Shown here piece by piece: positions 12,586 to 26,228 of a stretch of 64,000 nt of DNA. The position numbers and the translations under genes were made by a program. The notes below the pieces were generated by a model. That model searched no databases. It was not told the DNA's origin and worked only from the letters and a program-made list of their open reading frames with translations. Position 1 is the first letter of the stretch. Each line of letters opens with the position of its first letter. Source of the DNA: Jaapia argillacea MUCL 33604 (taxonomy: Eukaryota; Basidiomycota; Agaricomycetes; Jaapiales; Jaapiaceae); assembly GCA_000697665.1 (NCBI GenBank), contig KL197712.1:1033468-1097467 (forward strand). The letters are read 5' to 3'.

Positions 12586-14801
12586 GTGTGAGTTGCATGC
12601 AAGGATATAGAATCAAGGATATCGATCAATGAGGGACACACAAGAAAGACAGGCGCGTCGTGCAGGAGTGCAGCGACAACAGTGGTGAGGGTATGGGTGA
12701 CAGCTCTAGCAGGGTCCGAAGGTGTTGAACAAAGTTCGGCAGGATAAACCTGAGCGCACTGAAGTCAGCATGATGATCGTATTGAACACCACCAATGAAT
12801 TGCACATGTGGCAAAGGAATTTACTAGAAAGGAAGATAAGAGCGGGGGAGACAAACCAGTGCAAGTCAGCAGTGAAACTCCTAGCATGCAATCGACACTC
12901 CGCGCGTCTCAGGTTGGCAATTGGCGAAAGGAGTGAACAGACCACGGAACGTGGCAAGCTTCAACCGCAAAAATGAAGGCAACTAGTGATCGATATCTCG
13001 TCCACCGGAGGTTGGTCAGGAAATGAAGAGTTATTGACAGGGTTAGGCGCAAAGTTTCGGAGCAAACGCAGAGAAAAATCCGCCTGGGTAGCACTGCCTG
13101 AGCAAAATCCCGGGTTAGAGGGATCGCCGTGGGCGTCGCGTTTGCTGGATCACCTTGTCGAATTGACCAGCATGTACACCGTTGGTGAGAAAGAGAGAAA
13201 GATTCAGAATTGGCCGCTCGAGGCGACGGCAACAGCGCTTCCAACCACGCGGCGGAAGACAACCATATCAAGCGAACGCTCCGGATTAATCCCCGACTGA
13301 TCCTTCGTGCTCACAGGCTGACAACTACAGAGAACCTCCCTATTCGGAACCCCTCAAACAGTTTGACTGCGATGAGCCATACACGTTACGCAGGTGGGGC
13401 TCGTAATTCAAATACACAGCGTTCCGTCGGGGGCACAGGGGTAAGTAAACTACCTCTCTAAACAAAGTCCTACGCAGGAAACCATCTTATCAGTGCCCTC
13501 CCGGCAGTATCAGCTGTACTGAACCTCAGCAAACAACGATCGTGGTCGGCATGAGTATGATATCGTCCACAGTGAGCGCCATCAAGAACGCTGCCCGGAG
13601 TTGGTCCGTCCTGCTTGAACGTGGTTTTCAAATTCTGATCGCTGGGCACTGCAACCTTGTCGTGACGCGTAAATGACGTACCCCTGGAAGCTGTCAGTTG
13701 TTGCTTGGTTGTATTTCAGTCATGGTTGACCTATCATCGTGCACTCGGCAGCCGTATCGCCCGGATCCCCTGTGTACTTGGAGAGTTATGAGGGGGAAAT
13801 GAAGGCGGGAGATCTATAACGAAAGACACACCTGGAGCGATAAATTGCTCAAGCCGATGAACGAAAGTCAATCGACCACGACATCGGAGGAAAGTCAAGC
13901 CCACAGAGATCCGCAAGGAGACCGTGATTGGACAATTGCTTGTGGGGAACCGCTAGTTTGGCGCAGGGAATCTCACAGCCATCACGTGTGAGACAAAAAC
14001 AGACCACGTGTTTATGGGCGCGACGATTCTTAGCGTCCTTGTTCGGAGCGCTGAATGCATCATGGCCTCCAGAATGGGGGTAGAGCACACGGCCCTGCGC
14101 AACGTGTATTCTACGTTTGATAAGCTGAATCTAAAGACTGAGGTGACGGGGACGAGTACTCACCGACATGGCTGGCCCACTTCCAGGTGTTAACAGGCGT
14201 TAATGAGCTGATGCGAAAGGGCCCGGATGCAGATCTTGTACTGAAATTGTCCAGTTGAGACATGTGTGGCACGGTGGCAGATCACGGAGCGTCCGAGGGT
14301 AGAAGGTAGACGTGAAGATAAGGACGAGAAGGTCAGAAGCCTCGAGGAACGAAGTCGAGATGCAATGCATGAGAATGCGGGAGAATCAGGCCTGCGATTC
14401 GTCCGAAATCGCAGGGCGGGTCGGCGAACCCCGAGGAGATGAACGAGCAAAGATGCCTTCGCGACCTTGTGGCAGCTGGATCGAACACAGCTAACGATCG
14501 TGTATCGAGGTCAGGAATAGCACAAGATAGCATGAGGGGCTTCGCACCCTTGGAGTTCGGAGGGGAGTGAACGCTTTGAGTAAACCTGCTGATTAGCCGC
14601 CAGAGCCGATTTACGTCGGGGACCCAGATACCACACAAGTCCGTCCACGAGAAGCGGGTTCCAGAGCTTCAACGACGGTGGAAAGATCTATGCCTCGACA
14701 AGACAGTTGCGCATGATGAACACAAATCGACAAGGTGACGAGCGAATTAGTCTCAGCGAAAAGCCCTCAAAAGGCAGGTCGGCGTCGCGTAAAGCCAAAT
14801 C
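12586..14801. other. Long spacer without a recognisable gene
   Basis: About 2.2 kb lie between the divergent starts of the Cdc15-like kinase (minus) and the PHD-SPOC gene (plus). Short open frames occur on both strands, but none shows a codon pattern, domain or consistent intron set that I can support. No tRNA-like A/B box pair was found. It probably includes both promoters; the true first exon of the downstream gene may lie near 14713-14800. Confidence 0.5.
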
Positions 14802-17800
14802 ATGCCGTGGGAAATGTCGATGCTGAGGGGCTGCGGGCGGACTCTGAAAGTTCTCCCGAGTCACCCATACACAAAGCGACCATCGCCGCTGTCGATTGGG
14901 GCATCTTCAAGCTACACACATTTGAGTATCTCGTGGAACGCTGCAACAATGCCGACGCGTTCATCAACAAACAAGTCAGAGTCATCAAGGAAATTATCGA
15001 CATCCTCCAAATCCGCGACGTCAGAGAAGAAACGTGCCGCCTCATCGAGCCATGAGGACCATGATGTGGAGAAGGAAAACGCAAAGTTGAAAGGCAAGGC
15101 GAAGGTGGTGAAGAGTAGTAGCGCTAGGGGGAAGGGGAGGCCGAAGAAGGTTGTTGGTGGAAGGAAAAAGAAGAGCTTTTGCAATTGTCGAGGTTCAGAT
15201 GATGGCACTCCTATGGTGCACTGCTCCGAGTGCAAGGAATGGTATGTCCGCTCATTCTCCTCCTGTCTCCTTTCTATTGCATGGCGCATTCCATGCCGCA
15301 CATTGACGCATTGACTGATATCGATTCGTCATTAGGTATCACTTTCGCTGCATCGATTTGAGCCCCAGTGATGCGGAGGATATCAGTGAGTACCACCATT
15401 CTCATCGTCCTTTTTGGCGAAGCCAAGCTCACACCCTCTTCATCGCAGGTATATACATTTGTCCTCGCTGTGAGGAAGAGACCGGTAGAAAAACAGTCAG
15501 TGAGTGTCGCGTACTTTTCCATCATGTTTATGCAATCGCCCTTGCTTCGACCGTGATCATCCCAACTTGCTCTCGATGTAGTCTATCGCCCCATGTATCT
15601 TCCTCTCGCTTACCACATCACGGTGGGGCGTCAGTGCCTTGTACATCCAACCTTGGTGTGGGTCTGCTCTGGAGCTCATCAGAGGCGTGACTTGAAGGCT
15701 ATCGCGGTCCCTCTGCCGCCTACATTTCGCTCTAGTGCACTATCACTTCCTGTGCGTGCGCGTCACCCGTTATTTTGAGCACGAAGTGGTTCTCAATATC
15801 AGTGATAGCTACGCATTAGTGTACCGTCTCTTTGAGGCCGAACATACTTGTGATGTATACCCACACAAGCGCCCAAAGCTTGGATTGAATGAATTCCGCA
15901 TGTCAGACAATTCTTTTATCTAGTGTTTAAACTTTCACTTTTTACCTTTGGTTTCACGTTGTGTTGACAAGACGCTAACCCATCTCGTTTTCCCTCATTA
16001 GTGGAATGGGAAGGACCCGAAGCGGTGGAAGAGTGTGTTCACGACGAGCATGCCCCTTCCAATCAGGACCACCACATGGAGGAGCCGTCAGACAAGTCCG
16101 AACGGGAGCAGACACCTGAATCTATTGCGGTGTCAGAATCAGAAGGTGACGCTACCAGTGACGAATACGTCGAAGACGACGGCAAAGTCAAGAAGAAAGT
16201 CATCGGCGGAAAGGTAAATGTGCTCCGTCAATTTTGTCGTCGAACTTGGCTAACCCTCTGGTTCCCACTAGCGTCCGACACGACGTTTGTCCATTTCTTC
16301 AGAGTCGGAGTCAGATAGAGAGCCTGCAGCTCTCATCCTCCCACAAAGGCGAGCTAGCACGTCTCAGAGTGTTGGTTCTCGCAGGGATTCTCCATCTCCA
16401 AAACCTGCAGGTCGACCCAAGCGCAAGGGATCCACTGCCGTGCATCCGCCTGCCAAACGCAAGAAATCGGTCAATCTCGGCGTGGCCGACCCAACCCGCA
16501 AGTATTGTCTCGGAAAGTTGGAAGAGATAATCTGCCAAATCTTTGTTCGTTATCCCTATGCGCTCAACGAAGAGCAAAACGACGAAACGTTGAAGAAGCC
16601 AGAAGAGCTACAATCGGAAGAAAAGGATGCAGTCGAAGTGAAAGCGAAGGAATTCGCTGCTGAGCTTGAGCAGTGCATGTACGATAACGAGTCCGAACAC
16701 GACAAGCAAGGAAATCAATCGGCGGGATCAAAGTACAAGTAAGCGTTTTCATTGACTTGTGGGCTTCACCACTAACAATAACCGATAGGGAGCGCTTCCG
16801 CATGCTTTCGTTCAATTTGCCAAAGCCTGACCGTATCATCCTCCACAAACGCATCGCGTCTTCACACATCACTCCAAAAGAACTATCTCTCATGTCCTCC
16901 ACGGATTTGGCCAACGAAGATATGAAACAGTCCATCAAGATTGCCGAACAAGAAGCTCTCGCACATTCTATCCTGCAAAAAACCACTGCTCCTCGAGCGA
17001 AAATCACTCACAAGGGTTTACAAGACATTGAAGATCTCAATGGCGAGACGTCAGGGCAGCGTGACCGTGAACTCCAGCGAGAACAAGATGAGGAGGAGAA
17101 GCGAGAGAGGGAGAGGATGGCTCGCATCAAAGCTGCCCAAGCGCATGGTTCTGTGCCTCCAGAATCACCCGTAACGCCACAGACGCCAAGCTGGGGAGGT
17201 CCTCCCCCGTTACCTTTGTACGCTGTCCAGGGGAACATGTCGCCAACACTTGGTGGCCCCTCCTCGTTCCCAATGCGACCACCTCCACATCCTCTATTCG
17301 TATCATCGGCGTCTGACCTTCAGATGCCAGTTGAGAATGAGCTCAACCTAGCTGATCTCATCAATATCGACGACGATCCTCTCCCGCAGGATGAGGCCAC
17401 AGTCTCTGAACCGGCCCCAACTCCGTTCCAGGAGATTCCGCCGCTGGTGTCATCCGCAAATACTCCCCCGACCGGTCCTCCGGCTCTCACTCCAATCTCG
17501 ACAACAGGACCCTCACCGTTTGCTGCGAGTGTACCCAAACCACCTGATATCACGACTCCCACTCAAACATCATTTGACCTGCACTCGTTATGGGCATCAT
17601 CCAAAGCCGAGCCAACCACAAAGGAAACATCACCTCCCATTCTCCCGGTTGACCCACCCAAAGATCCTGTGGATCTTGACTTTGGGCAAGCCGCCGATGA
17701 TCAAGATTTTGACATGTTCTTGGACGAAAAGGAGGAAGATAAGCAGGATGTTGCAGCAGCTCCGCCATTGCAGCCTGCTTCTTTCAGTGACCTTCCTCCT

Positions 17801-19040
17801 GTCTGGTCAGGCACAGTACGTTCACTTCTATTTACCGCGCTGTGATTCCTCTCTGACTATGAATCTTTAGGTGACCATGCCATTGGATTCGACCATTAAC
17901 CAAGAGACTCACGTCGTGGCTCGACAGATGGGTGGACGAGCATTGGCTGCAGACTCCCCTTTGTGGCAGACTCTTTTCCCGTCAGCCCAACTCAGAATTG
18001 ACGGTCGAGTTCCTGTTCCCAGCAGTTCTCAGTTCCTGCTTCAAGTGAGGCTGAACGCAGCCAAGGAATTGATCGCCGTCGCTTTCTCCGCAACTCCTGA
18101 ATCCCAAGAAAACTTCAGGACGCTCTCCGACTTCCTTGTCAACAAAAAGTAAGTTCATAGCCGTATCCCTGATGACGTAGCACTGATCACATCTTTCAGT
18201 CGACACGGTCTTGTATTTCCATGGGGTCACCAACCCAAAGAGTCTGCCCCTGGAAAAGAGTTATACATTATCCCTCTATCGCCCAGCGAGCCCATCCCAG
18301 AGTATATGGAGTTACTCGATGAACTCCGTCTCCCCAAACAGAGGGACACACAGTATCTCGTGGGCATATGGGTCCTTGCTAAGGGCAAGCTTGCACCACC
18401 GCCGACCTCGACGACACCACCTTCCGTTTCTGCCGCTCCTCCTCCTGCCCCATCGACCCTAGGACAAAGTTCCCAGACCACATCCACGAATCCTCCACTC
18501 AATTTGTCAGGTCTCGATCTTTCCGCCCTGAACCTCTCTGGCCTTAGCTCCCTGATACCCCACCTCAACAACTCGGCGGTTGCAGCGGAGTTGGCATCAC
18601 TAACTCCAGAGCAAATGCAGACTATGTTGCAAACACTCTCTGCTACCTCCGCGCCTCCCCCACCCACCCTCGCGCCCACCGTCGCCCCTGTGGCAATTCC
18701 GGTGCATTCCATGTCACCAGCTTCACAGCCATGGCAAACTGGTGTTGGAGCTCCGCCATCGTATCCTCCGTCTCATTCACACTCTCCTCACTCTCCTCCT
18801 CAACCTCTTGGGTATGGGGGCCCCCCTCCTGGTCGTTACGATCGTTACGATCGAGAACGTCGTCGTAGCCCACCTTCTTGGGAAAGAGACGATCGGGATT
18901 ATCGCGGTGGATATGGTAGAGGTTCTGGTCGGGGTTCCGGTCGGGGGCGTGGTAGGGAACGAGGCGATCGAGACTACTACCCGCCGAGGAATCAAGACTC
19001 AGGTTGGTCGGGACGACGCGGCCGAGGAGGTCATGCTTGA
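14802..19040 (+). CDS. bye1: PHD-TFIIS-SPOC transcription elongation factor (Bye1/PHF3-DIDO type)
   Basis: Predicted 1121 residues from the ATG at 14802. Exons: 14802-15241, 15336-15385, 15449-15499, 16002-16213, 16272-16738, 16789-17815, 17871-18148, 18200-19040. A Lys-rich basic tract precedes a PHD finger assembled from three exons (FCNCRGSDDG..VHCSECKEWYHFRC...YICPRC). A TFIIS central-domain-like helical region follows (YCLGKLEEIICQIF, FNLPKPDRIILHKRI), then a Pro-rich linker. Near 17860-18350 is a SPOC domain (VWSGTVTMP, YMELLDELRLP, LVGIWVLAKG). The tail is Arg/Gly-rich (RGSGRGSGRGRGRERG). Family members bind RNA polymerase II and H3K4me3 chromatin. The 5' end is uncertain: a second frame just upstream also looks coding and could join through a short intron. 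One intron (15500-16001) is ten times longer than its neighbours. Confidence 0.88.
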
Positions 19041-19274
19041 TGATATTTCCCAGAATAATGACCGAGTAGGACAAAGCCTTATGTATCATACTACTTCGCT
19101 CTTCCGTTGTAACATTCAGAACGATTGCTATCTCGTGTCCCCGTAGTTACTAGCCACTTCCTCTCATTCACTTTCGTACCAGAGTGATAATGGATAATCG
19201 CCATTTTTGATGTACAGACAGGATGTGTCAGGACCAAAAATACAGTCAACAATGCGAATAGTTCTTAACGAATG

Positions 19275-22200
19275 TTATCTCTGTTCGATACTTCGAAGAA
19301 GCTGGGCAAGCATGTCCTCCATCCTTCTGTGTCGTTCTTCCAGCTGATCAAAGCGCTGTTCCCAGTGTATCGGCGCCCTCGACGAACCATCGTGGTCCTC
19401 GACTTCCTCTGCAGTCTCGGGGCCGCGACTCTGACCATTTTGGTCGGGACTCTCCGACAGAGGTTGAAGAAAGTCCTGACCCAACCTCGAGGCTCCAACC
19501 GTTGGGAATCCCACTCGCTTCGGCGAGATGTTGCCAATATTGGGAAGCGTGCTACCTCTCCGCATCGATGATAACCTCCGCCTGCTGGCTGGGCCAAAGC
19601 TCACGAGTGGTGACGCAGGTGGAGTCTGAGAGGCCGGCTCTTCGGGAACGTCTTCGTCCACCACTAACGGCTGAAAGATCTGCGCAAGTGGGCTCGCAAC
19701 GCTGTGTGCCACATCAGCACCCCGCTGGAGCAACGAGTTCACTCGTGGTCTTGTCACCGGGATGTTCTGCGTGATCGGGGGAAGTAGACGGTCAGGCCGT
19801 TTCGGCGAAGATTGTGGTGGTGGACGTGGAGACGGCGAACGTCGTCGAACAGCAACTTGATCGGGAGATGGGCGAGCTCGAGTACCTTCAGAGAACTTCC
19901 GCCTCGTGGGAGTTGTGGGAACTTCATCATATTCTTGCATATCCAAGGCACTCTCGCTGTCTTCAAGTTCAAAAACCTTTCAGGGAATGAGTGGTCACAA
20001 GGTTGGAAATGACAAGTTTACCAACCGCATCGATGCCTGAATCACCCGAGAACGTCTCAATGAAGGCTAAAAAAGACGGATTATCGAACTGAGCCCTGGC
20101 GATGTGTTGTAAGGAACTTACTCCAACGTTTGATACCACGAGGAAGACTATCAAACATCTTTTCCGCAGCTGCTGACAATGTATCGTAGAACGTGATGGA
20201 CCCAGTGCTTTTTGACTGCCTCTCATATAAGGCAATTAAAAGCAGAATAGGGAAATTCGTCAACCTGCATGCACCCATTGAGATGAATGACAGCGCTGGA
20301 GATGAAGCACATCTACCTGATCATAAAGACATTAACCTGAACAAGCAATTAATCAGCCAATTTCACGCAACTCGAAGATGATTGCTACCTTATGGAACCA
20401 CCTAGGATTGAGAATATAGCTGAGTGGTAACATGATGCATAGAGCCACCAAGTTAATCGGCGGCAGATAGGAGAATAGGGGATCCGCCTTGACGCTGTCC
20501 AAGAAATGAACTACAAAAGCAAGATCGAGAAGCTCGAGATAACGAACCCTTCGATCGTTGAAACTGCTCTCCTGAACATAGCCTAGGAGTCAATAGAAGG
20601 AGGATCAATCCAAGGAGAACAAAAATCAACATATAGAGAATGAAGAGGGACATACCTCCGCAGCAGCATCCTCGCTGATGGTCGAAAACGTGTGGGACAA
20701 AATCTACCCCAGGATCAGCCGCCGTCGACCGATCGACTTGGCGACAAGACTTACAGAGACAAGGACTAAGCAAAGTTCACAGAAGTCAGCCAACTTGACA
20801 AGCGTAAGGTTCAGACGAACTTACCGGTCAACAGAAGTGTATTGCTCAAGCATGCATAAGTGACCATCATCAGAGGTCCGAGTGTCGGATGAAACTCAGC
20901 TGGAATTCAAAAGGATGAGGCAAGTGAGAACCATGTGTCCTTCGAGCAGAGAATTGTGCTGCCTTACTAGCTTTATCGAAGCCACTTGCGTCAAGCCCAA
21001 ACCAGAGATCGAGCATCCACCATGCAATCTGACTATGAGACGCCACGTTGCGTCAGTATGCAGTGTATCAGTTTGCGCGGGCCCGATACTCACCCTGCTG
21101 AATACCTGACCAAGATGTTTCAATCAACGACGCACTACTGAAGGGAAAGGACACTTACCCAGCTTCGTTCCTACTCAGCCTGGGTGGACCAATACCGCAA
21201 TCAGAGTGTGTCAGACAATCATGATGATGATACCTACGTCCACAGAGCGTACAAGAACCCGCCGAAGCAAAACGCAGCTATCAACATTAAGATGACGAAC
21301 TGGACGATCATTGCCCGAAGCGCAAGGACCATTAAGTTGTTTCGCAGAGTCACGAACGCCAACCTACGCACGCGGTGAGAGAAAGGATGAGCGGCGGAGG
21401 GAGGAAAGTTAGCAAGGAAAGAAAGTACCGGGGAAACATCAAACAGGCTATCAAGGACATGAGGTCGATACCTGTATGCCGAGCCCATAGATCTGCCAGG
21501 GCAAGAGAGTTTAACTTGGGATACCAAGGATGGAGGAGTGTCATACCGTAGTGGAATATCCCATACAATCTCAAGGCTGCATAAGAGCAAAAAATGGTAA
21601 CTTGACGGAGGGTTAGACGTGCGACGTTTGGGGATCAATGTCAGACAAACCGAATGCCAAGTCAAACCCATTCTATAAAAATCGGTCAGAAGGTGACAGT
21701 GAGAATGGAAATCTCGAGTGTATTACCCAAGTGCCTGTGGCGTAGACTACAGGGAGGAATTGGGTCAGTAATGGACGAAGGTCAAATGATGGATACCTCA
21801 CCTTTGATACCGTGTTCCTGCATCGCGGCCACTTTTTCCAAACAAAACCCGAGTCCATAGATCATGAAGCATAACTCAGCAAAATTGAGCTTGTCGCGTT
21901 CATTCAGCTCCAGTGCGAACACGAAGAGCACAAAGAGGATCAAGAAGCTTGAGTGGAGGATGATCAATCCGGGAAGTTCGACGATGGAATAAGACTGACT
22001 TGCTTCATATATTCTAGTACCAATCGAATTGCTGGGACTTTGAGGCTAAAGGGCTAAAGTCACCTTCGGATGGCATACAGCGAGACATGGAGGTCATACC
22101 GGTAGTGGTCTAGGAGTGGTGCCTTGTGAGGGTCATAGAAATGGATCGGGTTACGCTTATACGTCTGTACATATCTGGTCAATGGAAAGTGCCTCTGTGT

Positions 22201-23094
22201 ATGATTGCAGTAGAACTTACGTCCGATAGGATGGAGTGGCTGCTCTCTGCTGTATAAACACACTTCCCACTTTGCAACCAATCAATAATGTCACTCCAGA
22301 CTACATGTGAAGTTACTCACATCCAAATGGCGTCGATTACTCTTTGACAAGCTGAGCTCTTGATGAATCTCTTGGCCTTGCTAATGATGGCCATTTCGAT
22401 TGCGTTCCCCACTCTATCCTCCAACTCATCTCTATCTTCTCTCGCTTGTGTCACGATATTGGGGTCTGCGCCAGAGAATACAGGCCAACTGGTGGTGACA
22501 GCCAGAGCAAGTTCCAGCATGTTATGAGCATGGAAGCGCAGGCAGCGTATGGCCAGTATTTCGCAGAGGGCGGCACGAGACCAAGATAGAGAGGCGTTCG
22601 TCAAGCTTTGGTCCCGAGAGAAGTGGACGCGGCATAAGAGGAAGCAGAATACAACAGACATGTTCCCAGAGCGTTGGATGTTATTGTATTTCTCTTCCAG
22701 GGGCCTCACGAGGGTGTATGTGAGATCCGGTGCTGATAGCTGAGGCAGACGTGAGTATAGGTGGTCTTCTCTGGCCGAAACGGACATACCGCATCGTAAC
22801 CCAACGGAGTATCTTTGGACATGAACTTGGTGAGTTTCTGGGCTCCTGAGGGGGAACGAAAAGACATACCAATGAAATGCTAGTAAGAAAGGCTGGTTTA
22901 TCAACATACGAACAAAGCAGAGGAAGATAAAGAGATACCATGACATCCTAAACTCGGTTCAGCGAGAAGTCCTATTACCACTTAGAGAACGAACTCACCG
23001 ATTTGATCATGTGGATAATGGGATAGACAGGGGTCGCGTCGATCTCTTCTGCACGTAGCAGCGGTTGCTGTTCTCGCTGTGCTTCGGTCATCAT
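19275..23094 (-). CDS. yvc1: Yvc1-like vacuolar TRP cation channel
   Basis: A multi-exon gene with many short exons. The first coding exon is 23094-22999 (MMTEAQREQQPLL...HMIKS) and the last ends with the stop at 19275. Recognised fungal Yvc1 segments: LSAPDLTYTLVRPLEEKY, an N-terminal helical domain up to VIDAIW (22946-22317), FYDPHKAPLLDHYR, several hydrophobic segments, and the pore-side stretch HPTLGPLMMVTYACLSNTLL (about 20,820-20,880). The C-terminal ~230 residues are Ser/Pro/Arg-rich and end in a short predicted coiled coil (FDQLEERHRRMEDMLAQLL). Family knowledge: it releases vacuolar Ca2+ on stretch or osmotic shock. An upstream ATG at 23175 is possible but would overlap the divergent mbp1 start, so 23094 is preferred. 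I did not resolve all internal exon edges. Confidence 0.87.
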
Positions 23095-23174
23095 CGTGGA
23101 CGATGATAAAGCGGATACTGGCACGCCAATACCGACGTCAAGGCTGACCCGAATTTGAATCCGAAGTCCCACCA
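23095..23174. promoter_or_regulatory. 80-bp divergent spacer shared by yvc1 and mbp1
   Basis: The chosen start codons of the vacuolar channel (minus, 23094) and the MBF factor (plus, 23175) are only 80 bp apart. Both transcripts must therefore start within this spacer or inside the neighbouring coding region. No clear TATA box is seen. Confidence 0.4.
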
Positions 23175-26097
23175 ATGTCTGTCACAATCGGACACGCGCC
23201 ATTGTCACGCGTTGGCTCTGTGTCGCTGACCTCGGCCCCATCGCCCTCCTCGTCGCCGACAGCAGCCACCCATTTTCCAATGCAGGTCGCTCACCGCACA
23301 GCGGGGCAAACACCCCCCGTAAAGATATACAATGCTGTCTATTCATCAGTGCAGGTGCGTCTCCAAATTCTTTCGCTGGATCGCGTCGAGATCTGACCCT
23401 GAGTGAAACACGTCGCGTCGCGCGCACAGGTTTATGAGTGTATGGTGCGCGGGATCGCCGTCATGCGGAGGCGGTCCGACTCGTATGTCAATGCCACCCA
23501 GATTTTAAAGGTTGCTGGCGTTGACAAAGGTCGCCGCACCAAAATCCTGGAGAAGGAGATTTTGCCTGGGAAACATGAGATAGTCCAAGGAGGGTACGGA
23601 AAGTATCAAGGAACATGGTTAGCACTATTTCTCTCCGTCCATTCTAGTCTGACAGAGTCCCAGGATACCTCTCGAGCGTGGTCGGGACATCGCTTTACAA
23701 TACGGTGTGGCACCCCTCCTCGCACCATTGTTCGATTTCCAACCCATGACCAATACCATGACCACCCTGCCTAATTCTCTCCCCCCGGTTGGTACAACAG
23801 CTTCCCCCCGCCCCGTCTCTGCTTCTTCCTCCTTCTCAAGTCTGGGAGCTCCAGCTGGATTCCAGCTCCCTCAACACCTGCAGCCGCCCCCGATCATGCC
23901 TGGCTCTGCTCTCCGTCTCCTCACTCAGGGCCGTGCGCAAGGACTTTTTACCCCTTCCACATCTACAGTCCCCCCTGCCCGAGGTGGAGCCCATCCGTCA
24001 CCCGGAGGCAGCTACTTCCCAGGAGGCTATCCTGGGTCACCATTCCAATCTGTATCGAATGCACCCTCCCCCACCCCTCCACCTAGTCAAGGGTCCTTGA
24101 AACGTGCACACTCCGAAGTGGATGGGTCTGGAGGATCCAGTATGCCCTACTCCTCGCAGCAGACTCAATCTACTCTTGCTATGTCTCCCGACATTCATAT
24201 GGCTGACGGTTCACGGCCACCCTCTACTGCATCCCACCGAGGGGAGGAGGGAGGTCCATCACCGGCCAAACGTCCACGCAAGGAGCCCACTCCTCCATAC
24301 CCACCACCGTCCAATCAACGACCAACCTCTCGAGCGCATACATCCACACCCCAACCCCCTAATGGTCTCTCTCGTCCCAGCAGTTCCACCGGACTAGTTG
24401 CCAACGGCAAACCCCACACAGCATCCCAGAGCAAAACTCCCCGAGCACCCCGTTTCGCTTCCAAACCTTCCACATCTCGGAATATGGATCCAACCGTTCC
24501 CCTTAAAGATACTAGACGAGCTGCAATCATCGCGTCAATATGTACCCAAGACGACCCCGCTGCAGTCCTGGATCTCCTTCACGAAATTCCACCAGACAAC
24601 CCTGGTCTGCAATTCGATCCAGATCTTATCCTTGATGAGCAAGGCCATACCGCTCTCCACCTCGCCGCCAGTTTGGGACGTCAACGAACGGTTCAGGCTC
24701 TCATTACGAGCGGAGCTGACGTGAACCGTGGCAATTATAATGGTGAAACTCCTCTGATTCGAGCCTCGCTAGCAACGCACAATTACGATCAACGTTCATT
24801 CGACCATTTGGTATCTTTGTTGTATGATTCTATATACACTCTGGACACCGCTCGAAAGTCACCGCTCCATCATATGGCTGCCTTGGCCGGGGTGAAGGGA
24901 AGGCTTCTCATGGCCAAGTACTACTTGGAACAAACTTTCATGTGGATTGCCCAACGTGGTGGAGGAGATTTCAAGGCGATTGTGGATCTACAGGACGAAC
25001 ATGGGGATACGGCGTTAAATATTGCTGCAAGGGTTGGGAGCAGGGCTCTGGTGAGGATTTTGTTGGATGTGGGAGCGAATCGAATATTACCGAATAAGCT
25101 AGGTTTGAGACCTGGTGATTTTGGTGTTGAGGTAGAGGTTCGAAGGCTATCTCGTCGTCGATCTTTCTTACTTACGCTTTGGGTTTTTGCAGGAGCTAGG
25201 AGGGGGCGTGAGAGCAGAAGACATTCTCTCATCTCTAAGAACGGGTCCCCCATTACCCGTTCAGAAGAGTCAAGATGTTATTGCAGGTATGGAGTTTACG
25301 ATGGACCCCAGATATGGCTGACAGTCGTGTCGCAGATATGACTACTATGATTCAAAGTCTGAGCACAGAGTTCACCACAGAGATCAAATCCAAACAAGAC
25401 GCACTAGACGTCACACAAGCCCACCTTCGCGCCGCAACACGAGAACTCTCCGAACAACGAAAACAAATCCAACATTGGCAATCCCGTTGTGCCGAACTGG
25501 ACCAAGTAGGCCAACGCGCTCGAAACCTCGAAAAGGCTCTTGAAGAAGAAGAAAAGTTCGATTATACCGGTCGGACTGACCTTAATGGTAGAGATGCACG
25601 ACCAACAGCAGGTCCTGCCTTTCAGTGGCGCGGCCAGAATTCGACGATGGCTGGCCTGGGAGGATCGGTTGATTTATCATTCAACTTGGATGTTGAACCA
25701 CCTATACCAACCACAGACTCTGTCCAAAATCTCATCCGCTTACGGAGGATGAAGCTGTGGCATCAGAGGATGGAGAGCCTGTTGGAGGCGAGATTACACA
25801 GTCTACGGGGCGTCAGTGCAGAGAAGGAGTTCCAGTGCAAGAAGGTCGTCGCATTGTGTACAAGCATCCCTCTTGACAAGGTCGATAGTGTAAGTCAGCC
25901 CGTTATCTGCGAGTGGATCACATCATTGACCAGACGGTTGGCAGATGCTTGACGATCTCGTAACTGCTATGGAAAGTGAGTCGCAGATTGTAGATATCGG
26001 GCGCGTCTCAGGTTTCATGCAGAAGGTGTGTTTCCCTCCTTGATCTTATTCCTTCTAATCCTCACTCCTATTGCAGGTTAGAGACGGGATCATTTAG
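23175..26097 (+). CDS. mbp1: MBF/SBF-type cell-cycle transcription factor (Mbp1/Res, KilA-N plus ankyrin)
   Basis: Predicted 861 residues. Exons: 23175-23354, 23430-23617, 23664-25131, 25193-25286, 25336-25889, 25945-26025, 26077-26097. The APSES/KilA-N DNA-binding domain lies at about residues 50-150 ([60 protein letters not shown]). A long Pro/Ser-rich linker follows, then ankyrin repeats ([40 protein letters not shown]). A coiled coil ([19 protein letters not shown]) precedes the typical C-terminal end GFMQKVRDGII. The final exon is only 21 nt, and it restores the conserved C terminus. The family protein drives G1/S transcription through MCB sites, acting as a dimer or with an ankyrin partner. 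The gene converges with prp4. Confidence 0.94.
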
Positions 26098-26228
26098 TTC
26101 TGACGTTTGCAATCGAATATTATCCTTGACCATTGCTTTCGTTCATGTTCATGTTGTGTTCACCCTGGTTTTCGCCCCCATCATCGCTTTGTACTTATAA
26201 TGGTTCGGAATGAATTTATCATAATAAA

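Noticed and set aside
20405-20430. tagctgagtgg, a tRNA A-box-like string
   Set aside because: No B box or acceptor-stem pairing follows within tRNA distance; it lies within the yvc1 gene.
23207-23212. ACGCGT (MluI cell-cycle box) just inside the mbp1 coding start
   Set aside because: Autoregulation is tempting, but a palindromic hexamer is expected many times by chance in 64 kb, and this one is in coding sequence.
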